This document shows positions 41,808 to 50,098 of a DNA stretch of 64,000 nt, piece after piece. Location of the stretch: positions 1-64,000 of the forward strand of contig NZ_JAEHFV010000009.1 of assembly GCF_016522065.1 (NCBI RefSeq). The letters are read 5' to 3'. Origin of the DNA: Flavobacterium agrisoli (GTDB taxonomy: Bacteria; Bacteroidota; Bacteroidia; Flavobacteriales; Flavobacteriaceae). The notes below the pieces were generated by a model. The model ran no database searches. It saw only the letters and a program-made list of their open reading frames with translations, and was not told the origin of the DNA. A program made the translations under genes and the position numbers. Every line of letters begins with the position of its first letter. Within the stretch, counting starts at the first letter, position 1.

Positions 41808-42755
41808 TTAATATACTTTTGCTTGTTCAGAAAAACGTACTCCATTTAATAATTCAACAGTTTTCATTCTCTTTTTTCCAGGAAGCTGTACACTAAGTAT
41901 TTTAATAAAACCACCCGTAATAGCTACACTGATTTCTTTTTTATTACTTATAACAGTTCCTATAGTATAATCGTGATTTTCCTGAAAAAATTGTGCTTCG
42001 TATATTTTTATGGCAATTGCATCACCTTCATCTTGTAAAAAACACCACGCGGCAGGGTAGGGGCTTAACCCTCGAATTAAATTAATTATAGTATTACCAT
42101 TTGCATTCCAATCAATTTTACAATTTTCTTTATTCAATTTATAAGCCGTTTTCAACTCGGCTGTATCTTCTTGAATAGTTAGTGTAACTTCGTTTTGTTC
42201 AATTTTTTGTAAAGTATTCAAAACGGTTTGACTGCCAAGTTGCATCAACTTGTCATGTAATTCACCTGCATTTTCAGTAGGGGTAATTGGCGTTTCGGCG
42301 CTAAGTATAAGGGCTCCTGTATCAATTTTATCATCAATAAAAAAAGTAGTAACTCCGGTTTTAGTTTCGCCGTTAATGATTGCCCAATTAATCGGTGCCG
42401 CTCCTCTGTAATCGGGTAATAGGGAGGCATGTAAGTTAAAAGTGCCTAATTCGGGCATTTCCCAAACTACTTTAGGCAGCATTCTAAAGGCAACAACGAT
42501 TTGTAAATTGGCATTGAGTGCTTTTAAATCGTTTAAAAATGCTTCGTCTTTTAGATTAATAGGCTGTAAAAGAGGTAAATTATGTGCCAACGCATATTCT
42601 TTAACAGCCGAATATTTTATTTTTTGACCACGACCCGCAGGTTTGTCGGCGGCAGTAATAACGCCTGCTATTTCGTAGTTGTGATTTAAAATGGTGTCCA
42701 AAATGCCAACGGCAAATTCGGGAGTTCCCATAAATACAATTCGTAATTTTGTCAT
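41808..42755 (-). CDS. fmt: Methionyl-tRNA formyltransferase
   Basis: It formylates Met-tRNA of the initiator type with 10-formyl-THF. The 315 residues include RIVFMGTPEFAV at the start, the catalytic loop FNLHASLLPDYRGAAPINWA (Asn, His) with IDTGALIL later, and the C-terminal OB-like domain from about 205. Its ATG overlaps the recQ stop by 1 bp, so the two form an operon. Length and motifs are standard. Confidence 0.96.
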   Translation of the reverse strand: MTKLRIVFMGTPEFAVGILDTILNHNYEIAGVITAADKPAGRGQKIKYSAVKEYALAHNLPLLQPINLKDEAFLNDLKALNANLQIVVAFRMLPKVVWEMPELGTFNLHASLLPDYRGAAPINWAIINGETKTGVTTFFIDDKIDTGALILSAETPITPTENAGELHDKLMQLGSQTVLNTLQKIEQNEVTLTIQEDTAELKTAYKLNKENCKIDWNANGNTIINLIRGLSPYPAAWCFLQDEGDAIAIKIYEAQFFQENHDYTIGTVISNKKEISVAITGGFIKILSVQLPGKKRMKTVELLNGVRFSEQAKVY

Positions 42756-44650
42756 TATTTCTTTAAGGTGTATTTGTTATTTGGTAAAATTTTTATTTTG
42801 TCATCTTCTAAAAGTTCTTGTAAGGCCTTGACAATTTCGGCATCTTTGAATTTGATTTGAGAACTGATAGTTCTGGAATCCAAATCTTGATTTTTTAGCA
42901 AATTTACAATTACTGATTGAATCTCGCTGTTAGAAACAGGTTGTTCTTTTTTGGTGATGCAATAGGAGCAAATTTGGCAATCTTCGGAGTTGGTTTCGCC
43001 AAAATAAGCCAACAACAAGCGACTTTTGCAAAAATCTTGTTTTTCTATATAATGAAGTACGCTTTGTAAGTGTTCTCTTTTTTGAAGATTTTGCTTTTCT
43101 AAATATTTGATTACCCTACTAATGGTGTGTTCGTCCTCGCGAACTTCATTGAATAAAATGTTGGCGTCGTTATCTTTGGCTTTAAAATTGACAATATCGC
43201 GTTCTTTCAATTTGTGTAAAACGGCTATTACTTCATTTTCGGATGCATTTGCTTTTTTTGCAATTAAAGCGGTGTTGATGGCTGTTTTAATTTCATAAAT
43301 GCCAGGATAAGTACGTAAAATAGTTAAAATAATTTCTTCGTCATTAGGGTTTAGACTGATGTAACGAATCACTTCTTTCGATTCGATTAAAAATTGAAGG
43401 GTTATTTTTTCTGAATATTCTTGGGATAGCGTAATAATGCCTTGTTTGTCTAAAAATTGTAAAGCATTATAGGTTTTAAGGGTTGGAAAATTGTATTTGT
43501 TGCAAAACCGATTCAAATTGAAAGAGAATTGCTCGTTTATTCCTTCTCCATAAGCAATTTGAAACGAGTTACAGAGTTTGATAAATAACGTATTTAAAAA
43601 AGCTTTATCGGGTAAACTGTCAATAAATTGCGATTTTGCTTGTAACGCATCCGAAGTGTTGGTCAGAATAATCGAAAAAGCTTTGTCACCATTTCGTCCG
43701 GCTCTTCCTGCTTCTTGGTAGTAATTTTCAATATTTTCGGGTAATTGGGTATGAATGACCGTTTTTACATTTGGTTTGTCAATTCCCATTCCAAAGGCAT
43801 TCGTAGCAACCATTACTTGTACGTCTTCATTTAGCCACAAATTCATGTGTTTTTCCTTTTCTCGAGCACTTAAACCGCCATGGTAAAAAGTAGCGGTAAA
43901 GCCCACCGATTGTAATTGTTCTGATAAAGTGAGGCAAGATTTACGATTTCGAACATATAAAATGGAAGGTTCTGGATTTTTTTGTAAAATTTTTTGAGCT
44001 AAATGCATTTTGTCATCCACATTAAAAACCATATAAGCAAGGTTTTTTCGGGCAAAGGACTGCAGGAAACAGTTTGGTTTTTGCAATCCTAACAATTCTT
44101 GAATATCATGTTGAACGGCAGGAGTAGCAGTGGCAGTTAAGGCAATAAAAGGAGTTTTAGGAAAATGTTTTTTTAAAGTTGAAATTTTTAAATAAGCAGG
44201 TCTAAAATCGTGGCCCCATTGCGATACGCAATGTGCTTCATCAATTGCAATGAGGTTTATTGGTAGGTTTTTAATTCGATCTAAAACCCAGTCTTGTTGC
44301 AATCGCTCGGGTGAAAGGTATAAAAACTTGTAATTTCCGTATTGGCAATTATCTAATAAATCAATTAATTCGTCTGTTCGGATGCCGCCGGTAAGTGCAA
44401 TAGCTTTAATGTCGCGTTTTTGTAAATTGGCAACTTGATCTTTCATCAAGGCGACCAAAGGCGAAATAACCAAACAAATGCCTTCTTTTAGTAATGCAGG
44501 AACCTGAAAGCAGATTGATTTTCCACCGCCAGTTGGTAAAATGGCCAAAGTATCTTCGCCTTTCTGTACCGATTCAATAATTTCTTTCTGTAAAGGTCTA
44601 AAAGAATCGTGTTTCCAGTATTTTTGTAAAATAGCTAATGCTTCGGGCAT
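42755..44650 (-). CDS. recQ: RecQ-type ATP-dependent DNA helicase
   Basis: The 631-residue 3'-5' helicase acts in recombination and repair. Walker A ILPTGGGKSICFQ lies at about 37-49, the DEAH box in AIDEAHCVSQWGHDFRP, LTATATP is motif III, and motif VI is QEAGRAGRNGD. The RecQ-Ct Zn-binding region has cysteines in FCKSRLLLAYFG and DCQICSYC, followed by a winged helix. No clear HRDC domain is present at the end, which is a shorter build than E. coli RecQ but common. It is the first gene of the recQ-fmt operon. Confidence 0.93.
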   Translation of the reverse strand: MPEALAILQKYWKHDSFRPLQKEIIESVQKGEDTLAILPTGGGKSICFQVPALLKEGICLVISPLVALMKDQVANLQKRDIKAIALTGGIRTDELIDLLDNCQYGNYKFLYLSPERLQQDWVLDRIKNLPINLIAIDEAHCVSQWGHDFRPAYLKISTLKKHFPKTPFIALTATATPAVQHDIQELLGLQKPNCFLQSFARKNLAYMVFNVDDKMHLAQKILQKNPEPSILYVRNRKSCLTLSEQLQSVGFTATFYHGGLSAREKEKHMNLWLNEDVQVMVATNAFGMGIDKPNVKTVIHTQLPENIENYYQEAGRAGRNGDKAFSIILTNTSDALQAKSQFIDSLPDKAFLNTLFIKLCNSFQIAYGEGINEQFSFNLNRFCNKYNFPTLKTYNALQFLDKQGIITLSQEYSEKITLQFLIESKEVIRYISLNPNDEEIILTILRTYPGIYEIKTAINTALIAKKANASENEVIAVLHKLKERDIVNFKAKDNDANILFNEVREDEHTISRVIKYLEKQNLQKREHLQSVLHYIEKQDFCKSRLLLAYFGETNSEDCQICSYCITKKEQPVSNSEIQSVIVNLLKNQDLDSRTISSQIKFKDAEIVKALQELLEDDKIKILPNNKYTLKK

Positions 44651-44716
44651 TATAGGTCGGTTTTAAAGTTATAAATTTAGAAATCAGTTTCTTGGTTTAT
44701 ACTTTATCACTGCTCG

Positions 44717-45250
44717 CTAAATTTTATCTAAGATAAAAAGAATTCTGTTAGAAACGGTATCTTTTGGGACTTCAATCAACTCATACCCGTATTTTTGATA
44801 GGTTTTTACCAAATGTTTGTAGATAGTCGTGGCTTGTTCAAAATTTTCGTAGCGTTCACCATCACTTTGATAGATTTCTTCCCAAGGCGGGAGCAAAAAT
44901 ATTTTAGAGTACTTGCATTCTTCGCAAGCGGCAGCAAAACGTTCGGGGTATAAATCGCCTATGAAATCCATATACGCTACCACATCAGGAATGCCACGGT
45001 CTATAAAAACAATTTCATGAGGTTCTTGTAGGGCATTGTGAAATTGGTTAATCCTTCCTTCCAAAAGTTTTTCGCTAAATAACAACGGATTTTCTAAAAA
45101 CAACTGCTCAATTCCTAGTCTTTGTGCCTCGAGAGTGACTTCTCTTGAAATTTCGGGATAACAACAATAACCCTGTGCTTTTAATCCTTCGATAATGGTC
45201 GATTTTCCGGTGCCAGGCCCTCCAATGATAACTATAATTTCTTTTTGCAC
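44717..45250 (-). CDS. P-loop ATPase (AAA_28-type)
   Basis: The 177-residue cytoplasmic nucleotide-binding protein has Walker A GGPGTGKST (9-17), ISREVTLEAQRLG soon after, and Walker B-like EIVFIDRGIPDVVAYM. It resembles NadR-type kinases and AAA_28 proteins, whose targets are mostly unknown. It is a single gene read toward recQ, with a 66-bp gap. Confidence 0.82.
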   Translation of the reverse strand: MQKEIIVIIGGPGTGKSTIIEGLKAQGYCCYPEISREVTLEAQRLGIEQLFLENPLLFSEKLLEGRINQFHNALQEPHEIVFIDRGIPDVVAYMDFIGDLYPERFAAACEECKYSKIFLLPPWEEIYQSDGERYENFEQATTIYKHLVKTYQKYGYELIEVPKDTVSNRILFILDKI

Positions 45251-45539
45251 TTTCTAAAAATAAAGGGCAAATTTACCTAAACTTATTCAGAATTGAAAAG
45301 TTTATTTTGAAGCAATTTTCAGGCGACTAATTTTAAACAAAAGATAGTTTTGAAAGTAGTTTTTTTAAGATTAAATAGCAGTTTTTAGATTGTAGGGTGA
45401 ATGAAATGGGTAATTTAAGTGTTGTTTCTAGAAAGGAACAGAATTTACGCACAGTTGGTAATGCCGTATAAAATAAGCATTTGAGTTTTTAATATATCTA
45501 AAATCAAAACTGTATATTTGCTAATATTTTTAATAGAAA
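45251..45539. other. Intergenic stretch between divergent genes
   Basis: No gene is seen. TATATTTG at 45513-45520 is a likely -7 element for the DUF493 gene, with no clear -33 partner. Confidence 0.4.
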
Positions 45540-45836
45540 ATGGATAACGAAAAAGATAAAAAAACAGCCGAGTTTTACGAAAGATTAAAAACAGAACTGG
45601 ACAATAGCAATACTTGGCCTGCCGAGTATTTATACAAATTTATTGTGCCATCGGTTGGAGATAATGTAGAGCGAGTAGAAAAAGCATTTGATAATTTAGG
45701 TGCTGTTATTAAAACTACACAATCTAAAACAGGAAAATTCACCAGCGTTTCTATTGATGTTACCATGAAAAGTTCTGATGATATTATCAATAAATACAAA
45801 GAAGTATCAACCATAGAAGGGATTGTGTCCTTATAA
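45540..45836 (+). CDS. DUF493 family protein
   Basis: The 98-residue small protein is of the DUF493 (YbeD-like) family with an ACT-like fold: WPAEYLYKFIVPS and VSIDVTMKSSDDIINKY are its marks. Its role is unknown; E. coli YbeD has been linked to regulation. It is followed 4 bp later by the DUF4290 gene, so the two are co-transcribed. Confidence 0.88.
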   Translation: MDNEKDKKTAEFYERLKTELDNSNTWPAEYLYKFIVPSVGDNVERVEKAFDNLGAVIKTTQSKTGKFTSVSIDVTMKSSDDIINKYKEVSTIEGIVSL

Positions 45837-45840
45837 ATTT

Positions 45841-46557
45841 ATGAATTCAAAATATATAAAAGAGAATGCTAATGATGTGGTTTCGAATTTGGAATACAAT
45901 TCGGAAAGGCAGCATTTGATTATTCCCGAATATGGTCGTCATTTACAAAAATTGATTGATCAAGCCACAGAAATCGAAGACGATCAAACTCGAAACAAAG
46001 CGGCAAAATACATCATTCAGGTAATGGGAACTTTAAATCCGCATTTGCGAGATGTGCCCGATTTTCAGCATAAACTATGGGATCAATTGTTTATCATGTC
46101 CGATTTTAAACTCAATGTTGAATCGCCTTATCCAATTCCTTCTCGCGAAGTTTTACAATTGAAACCCGATCCTTTAGCGTATCCACAGAATTTTCCAAAA
46201 TACCGTTATTATGGTAACAACATCAAATACATGATTGATGTGGCTAATAAATGGGAAGAAGGCGAAATGAAAAGTGCTTTGATAATGGTCATTGCCAACC
46301 ACATGAAAAAATCGTATTTAAGTTGGAATAAAGATACGGTTAAAGATGATGTAATTTTTGAACATTTATACGAACTTTCGGGCGGAAAAATCAATATGTT
46401 GCAAAGCACCGAAGAACTTTTAAATACCACCGATTTATTACGAACAAACAAAAGAACATCTAATAAAATTAGTTCGAATAACCAACAAAAGGTGCAAAAT
46501 AATAAGAACAAAGGGCCACAAAAGAATAAAACGTTTCAAAAAAACAATCAAAAATAA
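45841..46557 (+). CDS. DUF4290 family protein
   Basis: The 238-residue protein is of a family limited to Bacteroidota and of unknown function. The core LIIPEYGRHLQKLIDQA and VMGTLNPHLRDVPDFQHKLW are its signature. The C-terminus is a low-complexity Asn/Lys/Gln tail. An in-frame upstream GTG/TTG-type start at 45823 would overlap the DUF493 stop; ATG 45841 is preferred. It lies in a likely operon with murA 52 bp downstream. Confidence 0.88.
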   Translation: MNSKYIKENANDVVSNLEYNSERQHLIIPEYGRHLQKLIDQATEIEDDQTRNKAAKYIIQVMGTLNPHLRDVPDFQHKLWDQLFIMSDFKLNVESPYPIPSREVLQLKPDPLAYPQNFPKYRYYGNNIKYMIDVANKWEEGEMKSALIMVIANHMKKSYLSWNKDTVKDDVIFEHLYELSGGKINMLQSTEELLNTTDLLRTNKRTSNKISSNNQQKVQNNKNKGPQKNKTFQKNNQK

Positions 46558-46609
46558 GTAGACCATTTTGGTAGACATAAAATAAAAAAACTCAAATTTC
46601 AATCTAAAT

Positions 46610-47923
46610 ATGGGAGTATTTAAAATAGAAGGAGGCGTTCCTTTAAAAGGCGAAATCACACCTCAAGGTGCCAAAAATGAAGCATTGCAAATTTTGTGTG
46701 CCGTACTTTTAACATCAGAAAAAGTTAGAATTAACAATATTCCTGATATTATTGATATTAATAAATTAATTACGCTTTTAGGTCACCTAGGGGTGAAAAT
46801 CCAACGAAACAGTCCAAGTTCCATCACTTTTCAATCGGATGAAATAAATGTAAGTTATCTCGAAACCGAAGCTTTTAAGCAAGAAGGTGGTGCTTTACGT
46901 GGTTCTATCATGATTGTGGGACCTTTGTTAGCTCGTTTTGGAAAAGGTTATATTCCAAAACCGGGTGGTGATAAAATTGGGCGTCGTCGTTTGGATACAC
47001 ACTTTGAAGGATTTATTAATTTGGGAGCCAAATTTAGATACAACCGCGAAGATCATTTTTATGGTGTAGAAACAACTAAAGACGGTTTACAAGGAACCGA
47101 TATGTTGCTAGACGAAGCCTCGGTAACGGGTACTGCCAACATTGTTATGGCGGCGGTTTTAGCAAAAGGCACTACGACTATTTACAACGCGGCTTGCGAA
47201 CCCTATTTGCAACAATTGTGTAAGATGTTAAACGGTATGGGGGCAAAAATTACCGGAGTTGGTTCGAATTTGTTAACTATAGAAGGAGTGGAGTCTTTAG
47301 GTGGTTGCGAACATACCATTTTGCCAGATATGATCGAAATTGGATCTTGGATTGGTTTAGCAGCAATGACCCGTAGCGAAATTACCATTAAAAATGTGAG
47401 TTGGGAAAATTTAGGATTAATTCCAAATACCTTCAGAAAACTCGGAATTACACTTGAGAAAAAAGGCGACGATATTTATATTCCGGCTCATAAAAACGGA
47501 TATGAAGTAAAAACTGATATTGACGGTTCTATTCTAACTATTGCCGATGCGCCTTGGCCTGGTTTTACACCGGATTTGTTAAGTATCGTTTTGGTGGTGG
47601 CTACACAAGCAAAAGGCGATGTGTTGATTCACCAAAAAATGTTCGAAAGCCGTTTGTTCTTTGTGGATAAATTAATCGATATGGGGGCTAAAATCATGTT
47701 ATGCGATCCCCATCGTGCTGTTGTAATGGGACATAATTTCGAGTCACAGTTAAAGGCAACTACCATGTCTTCGCCCGATATACGTGCAGGAATTTCGTTG
47801 CTAATTGCAGCTTTATCGGCAAAAGGAACTAGTACCATTCAAAATATCGAGCAAATTGATCGCGGTTACGAACGAATTGACGAGCGATTAAGAGCTATTG
47901 GAGCAAAGATTGTAAGAGCTTAA
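46610..47923 (+). CDS. murA: UDP-N-acetylglucosamine 1-carboxyvinyltransferase (MurA)
   Basis: It catalyses the first committed step of peptidoglycan synthesis, adding enolpyruvate to UDP-GlcNAc. The 437 residues have the EPSP-synthase-like two-domain fold: AKNEALQILCAVLL (21-34), the catalytic loop PKPGGDKIGRRRLDTH (116-131) and later ENRF-type blocks (KMFESRLFFVDKL). The residue that is Cys115 in E. coli MurA is Asp121 here, which predicts natural fosfomycin insensitivity. It follows DUF4290 and precedes a CDF transporter by 8 bp. Confidence 0.96.
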   Translation: MGVFKIEGGVPLKGEITPQGAKNEALQILCAVLLTSEKVRINNIPDIIDINKLITLLGHLGVKIQRNSPSSITFQSDEINVSYLETEAFKQEGGALRGSIMIVGPLLARFGKGYIPKPGGDKIGRRRLDTHFEGFINLGAKFRYNREDHFYGVETTKDGLQGTDMLLDEASVTGTANIVMAAVLAKGTTTIYNAACEPYLQQLCKMLNGMGAKITGVGSNLLTIEGVESLGGCEHTILPDMIEIGSWIGLAAMTRSEITIKNVSWENLGLIPNTFRKLGITLEKKGDDIYIPAHKNGYEVKTDIDGSILTIADAPWPGFTPDLLSIVLVVATQAKGDVLIHQKMFESRLFFVDKLIDMGAKIMLCDPHRAVVMGHNFESQLKATTMSSPDIRAGISLLIAALSAKGTSTIQNIEQIDRGYERIDERLRAIGAKIVRA

Positions 47924-47931
47924 ATGCCATT

Positions 47932-48798
47932 ATGACAAATGAACAAAAAGCAATAAAAGCAATGTACTTTAGCATTATAGGAAACACCTGCCTGGCCTTT
48001 ATAAAAGGATTGGCAGGTTTTTTTGGCAATTCGTATGCGCTTATTGCAGATGCAATCGAATCGACTACCGATATTTTAGGTTCGTTTTTGGTTTTATTCG
48101 GAATAAAATATGCCAATAAACCGGCTGATGAGAATCATCCTTACGGACACGGTCGAGCCGAACCGCTGATCACGTTTTTGGTGGTTGGTTTTTTGATAAC
48201 CTCGGCAACTATCATTGCATACGAAAGTATTTTGAACATTCAACATCCGCACGATTTACCCAAACCTTGGACATTAATTGTGTTAAGTGCCATTATTATT
48301 TGGAAAGAATTTTCGTTTCAAAAAGTGATGAAACGGGGCAAAGAAACCAATAGTTCTGCTCTTAAAGCCGATGCTTGGCACCACCGAAGCGATGCAATTA
48401 CCTCTATAGCGGCTTTTTTGGGTATTTTGATTGCTTTAGTAATGGGAAAAGGATACGAATCGGCTGATGATTGGGCAGCGCTTTTTGCGGCTGCTTTTAT
48501 TTTATACAACAGTTATAAAATTTTCCGACCGGCTTTGGGCGAAATTATGGATGAAAACTTGAATGAAGATTTGATTGAGGAAATCCGCAACAAATCGAGG
48601 GAAGTAGAAGGAATCATCGCAACCGAAAAATGTTTTATTCGAAAAGCAGGAATGCAATACCACGTAGATTTGCACGCCATTGTAGATGCTAAAATTACGG
48701 TTAAAGAAGGTCACGATTTAGCTCACAAACTAAAAGACCGATTGCAAACTGAAATTCCAGAATTAGGAAATGTTCTCATACACATTGAACCAGACTAA
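47932..48798 (+). CDS. Cation diffusion facilitator transporter
   Basis: The 288-residue inner-membrane exporter, probably for Zn2+ or Fe2+/Mn2+, has about six membrane helices. The metal sites are ENHPYGHGRAE (His, Asp side) and the HxxxD motif in KADAWHHRSDA, followed by a cytoplasmic C-terminal domain (EKCFIRKAGMQYHVDLHAIV). It lies 8 bp after murA and ends at a terminator, so it is probably the last gene of this operon. Confidence 0.92.
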   Translation: MTNEQKAIKAMYFSIIGNTCLAFIKGLAGFFGNSYALIADAIESTTDILGSFLVLFGIKYANKPADENHPYGHGRAEPLITFLVVGFLITSATIIAYESILNIQHPHDLPKPWTLIVLSAIIIWKEFSFQKVMKRGKETNSSALKADAWHHRSDAITSIAAFLGILIALVMGKGYESADDWAALFAAAFILYNSYKIFRPALGEIMDENLNEDLIEEIRNKSREVEGIIATEKCFIRKAGMQYHVDLHAIVDAKITVKEGHDLAHKLKDRLQTEIPELGNVLIHIEPD

Positions 48799-48810
48799 TA
48801 CCAGAAATAA

Positions 48811-48843
48811 TAAAAAAGCCGAACTAAAATTCGGCTTTTTTTT
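48811..48843. terminator. Bidirectional terminator between the CDF gene and aroQ
   Basis: AAAAAAGCCGAA / TTCGGCTTTTTT forms a perfect stem with a short loop between two converging genes; its right end touches the aroQ stop. Confidence 0.88.
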
Positions 48844-49255
48844 ATAAAAACGAACGAATAGCTAATTCGTAACTTTTTAACCCAAACCCAAGAATTACGC
48901 CTTTGGCATTTCCGGAAATATACGATTGATGGCGAAAGCTTTCGCGAGCATACGTATTCGAAATATGAACTTCTATAACGGGCGTGGTAACAGCTTTTAT
49001 TGCATCGCCTAAACCAATAGATGTGTGGGTATAAGCGCCAGCATTCAATATTATACCATCGTAATCAAAGCCAAATTCCTGAATTTTACCGATTAATTCT
49101 CCTTCGATATTACTTTGAAAATAAGTGAGTTCGATATCAGGAAAAGCTGCATGAAGTTCTTCTAAATAATCTTCAAAAGTCGTTGAACCATATACTTCGG
49201 GTTCGCGTTTCCCTAAAAGGTTGAGGTTGGGGCCGTTAATGATGCAAATTTTCAT
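48842..49255 (-). CDS. aroQ: 3-dehydroquinate dehydratase, type II
   Basis: It removes water from 3-dehydroquinate in the shikimate pathway. The 137-residue dodecamer-forming enzyme shows INGPNLNLLGKREPEVYG (active-site loop with Arg/Tyr), ILNAGAYTHTS, EVHISNTYARESFR (catalytic His) and VILGFGLKSYE. The length is slightly short of the usual 145-150 but all motifs are present. It is a single gene; the upstream gene on the same strand (beta-barrel protein) is separated by a terminator. Confidence 0.95.
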   Translation of the reverse strand: MKICIINGPNLNLLGKREPEVYGSTTFEDYLEELHAAFPDIELTYFQSNIEGELIGKIQEFGFDYDGIILNAGAYTHTSIGLGDAIKAVTTPVIEVHISNTYARESFRHQSYISGNAKGVILGFGLKSYELAIRSFL

Positions 49256-49275
49256 AATGTGTTTTTTGTAAAAAT

Positions 49276-49307
49276 AAAAAAACCGTTCTGAAATAGAGAA
49301 CGGTTTT
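49276..49307 (-). terminator. Terminator of the beta-barrel protein gene
   Basis: On the minus strand the stem AACCGTTCTC / AGAACGGTT is followed by a T-run, 20 bp past the stop codon. Confidence 0.82.
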
Positions 49308-49326
49308 GAGAAAAGTATGTGATATT

Positions 49327-49875
49327 TTAGAACATGAATCCGGCCGAAAGCTGGAATACGGAGTTTTTTACATCAGCATCGGGAGCCACATCGGTTAAAC
49401 CAAGTCCATAACGCGCTTGTACAAAAAAGCCATCGGTAATTTTATAACCCAATCCACCTACTAACGAAAAATCAAAGGTTTCAGAATTTTCTATATCCAA
49501 ATCGTTTTTTTCGCTTACTAAAAAGGAAGCTTGTGGACCAACTTCTAGACTTAAACGATCAGCTACATAAAATTTTGCTAAAACGGGAATCGAAATGTAA
49601 CCCAATTCATTTTTAAATTCCGTGTTTAAAACATCACTTGTAAGTTTTGCCCCTTGCGTAGAATATAAAAGTTCGGGTTGCACCGAAAAATTTTCTAGCA
49701 ATTTAATTTCAGAAACCAAACCAGCATGAAAACTTGTAATTCCATCTGTTTGAATATCCGATCCGGTTAAGTTGGCAAAGTTAACACCACCTTTTACACC
49801 AATTTGTAATAATTGAGCTTGCATTTGAGTCATCGACGCTACGGTAAGAAGTACTCCTAAGATTATTTTTTTCAT
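49327..49875 (-). CDS. Outer-membrane beta-barrel protein (PorT-like fold)
   Basis: The 182-residue protein has a signal peptide ending MQAQ (about residue 20), then GVKGGVNFANLTG, the opening typical of small 8-stranded porin-family/PorT-type barrels in Bacteroidota. Strand-like segments end in FQLSAGFMF with a terminal Phe, the mark of outer-membrane insertion. The function is unknown. It is a single gene between two terminators. Confidence 0.87.
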   Translation of the reverse strand: MKKIILGVLLTVASMTQMQAQLLQIGVKGGVNFANLTGSDIQTDGITSFHAGLVSEIKLLENFSVQPELLYSTQGAKLTSDVLNTEFKNELGYISIPVLAKFYVADRLSLEVGPQASFLVSEKNDLDIENSETFDFSLVGGLGYKITDGFFVQARYGLGLTDVAPDADVKNSVFQLSAGFMF

Positions 49876-50008
49876 TTTTAATTTTTTTTTTTAAAGTTAA
49901 ATTCATTTGTAAAATAAGTACAACTAAAACGGTTTTACTTTACATAAATTGTAAGAGGATTATTAAAATTTCCAGTTTACTTTTTTTGTTTAGCGGGTTT
50001 AAATAGCC

Positions 50009-50050
50009 AAAAAAGCCCAAACAAACTTGTAATGAGCTAGTTTGGGCTTT
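50009..50050 (-). terminator. Terminator of the ABC-F gene
   Basis: AAAAGCCCAAAC pairs with GTTTGGGCTTT around a 17-nt loop, 49 bp past the ABC-F stop codon. Confidence 0.75.
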
Positions 50051-50098
50051 AGTATAATTAAAGGAATTCTAATTGAAATTGAATTCGGAAATGCTGTA

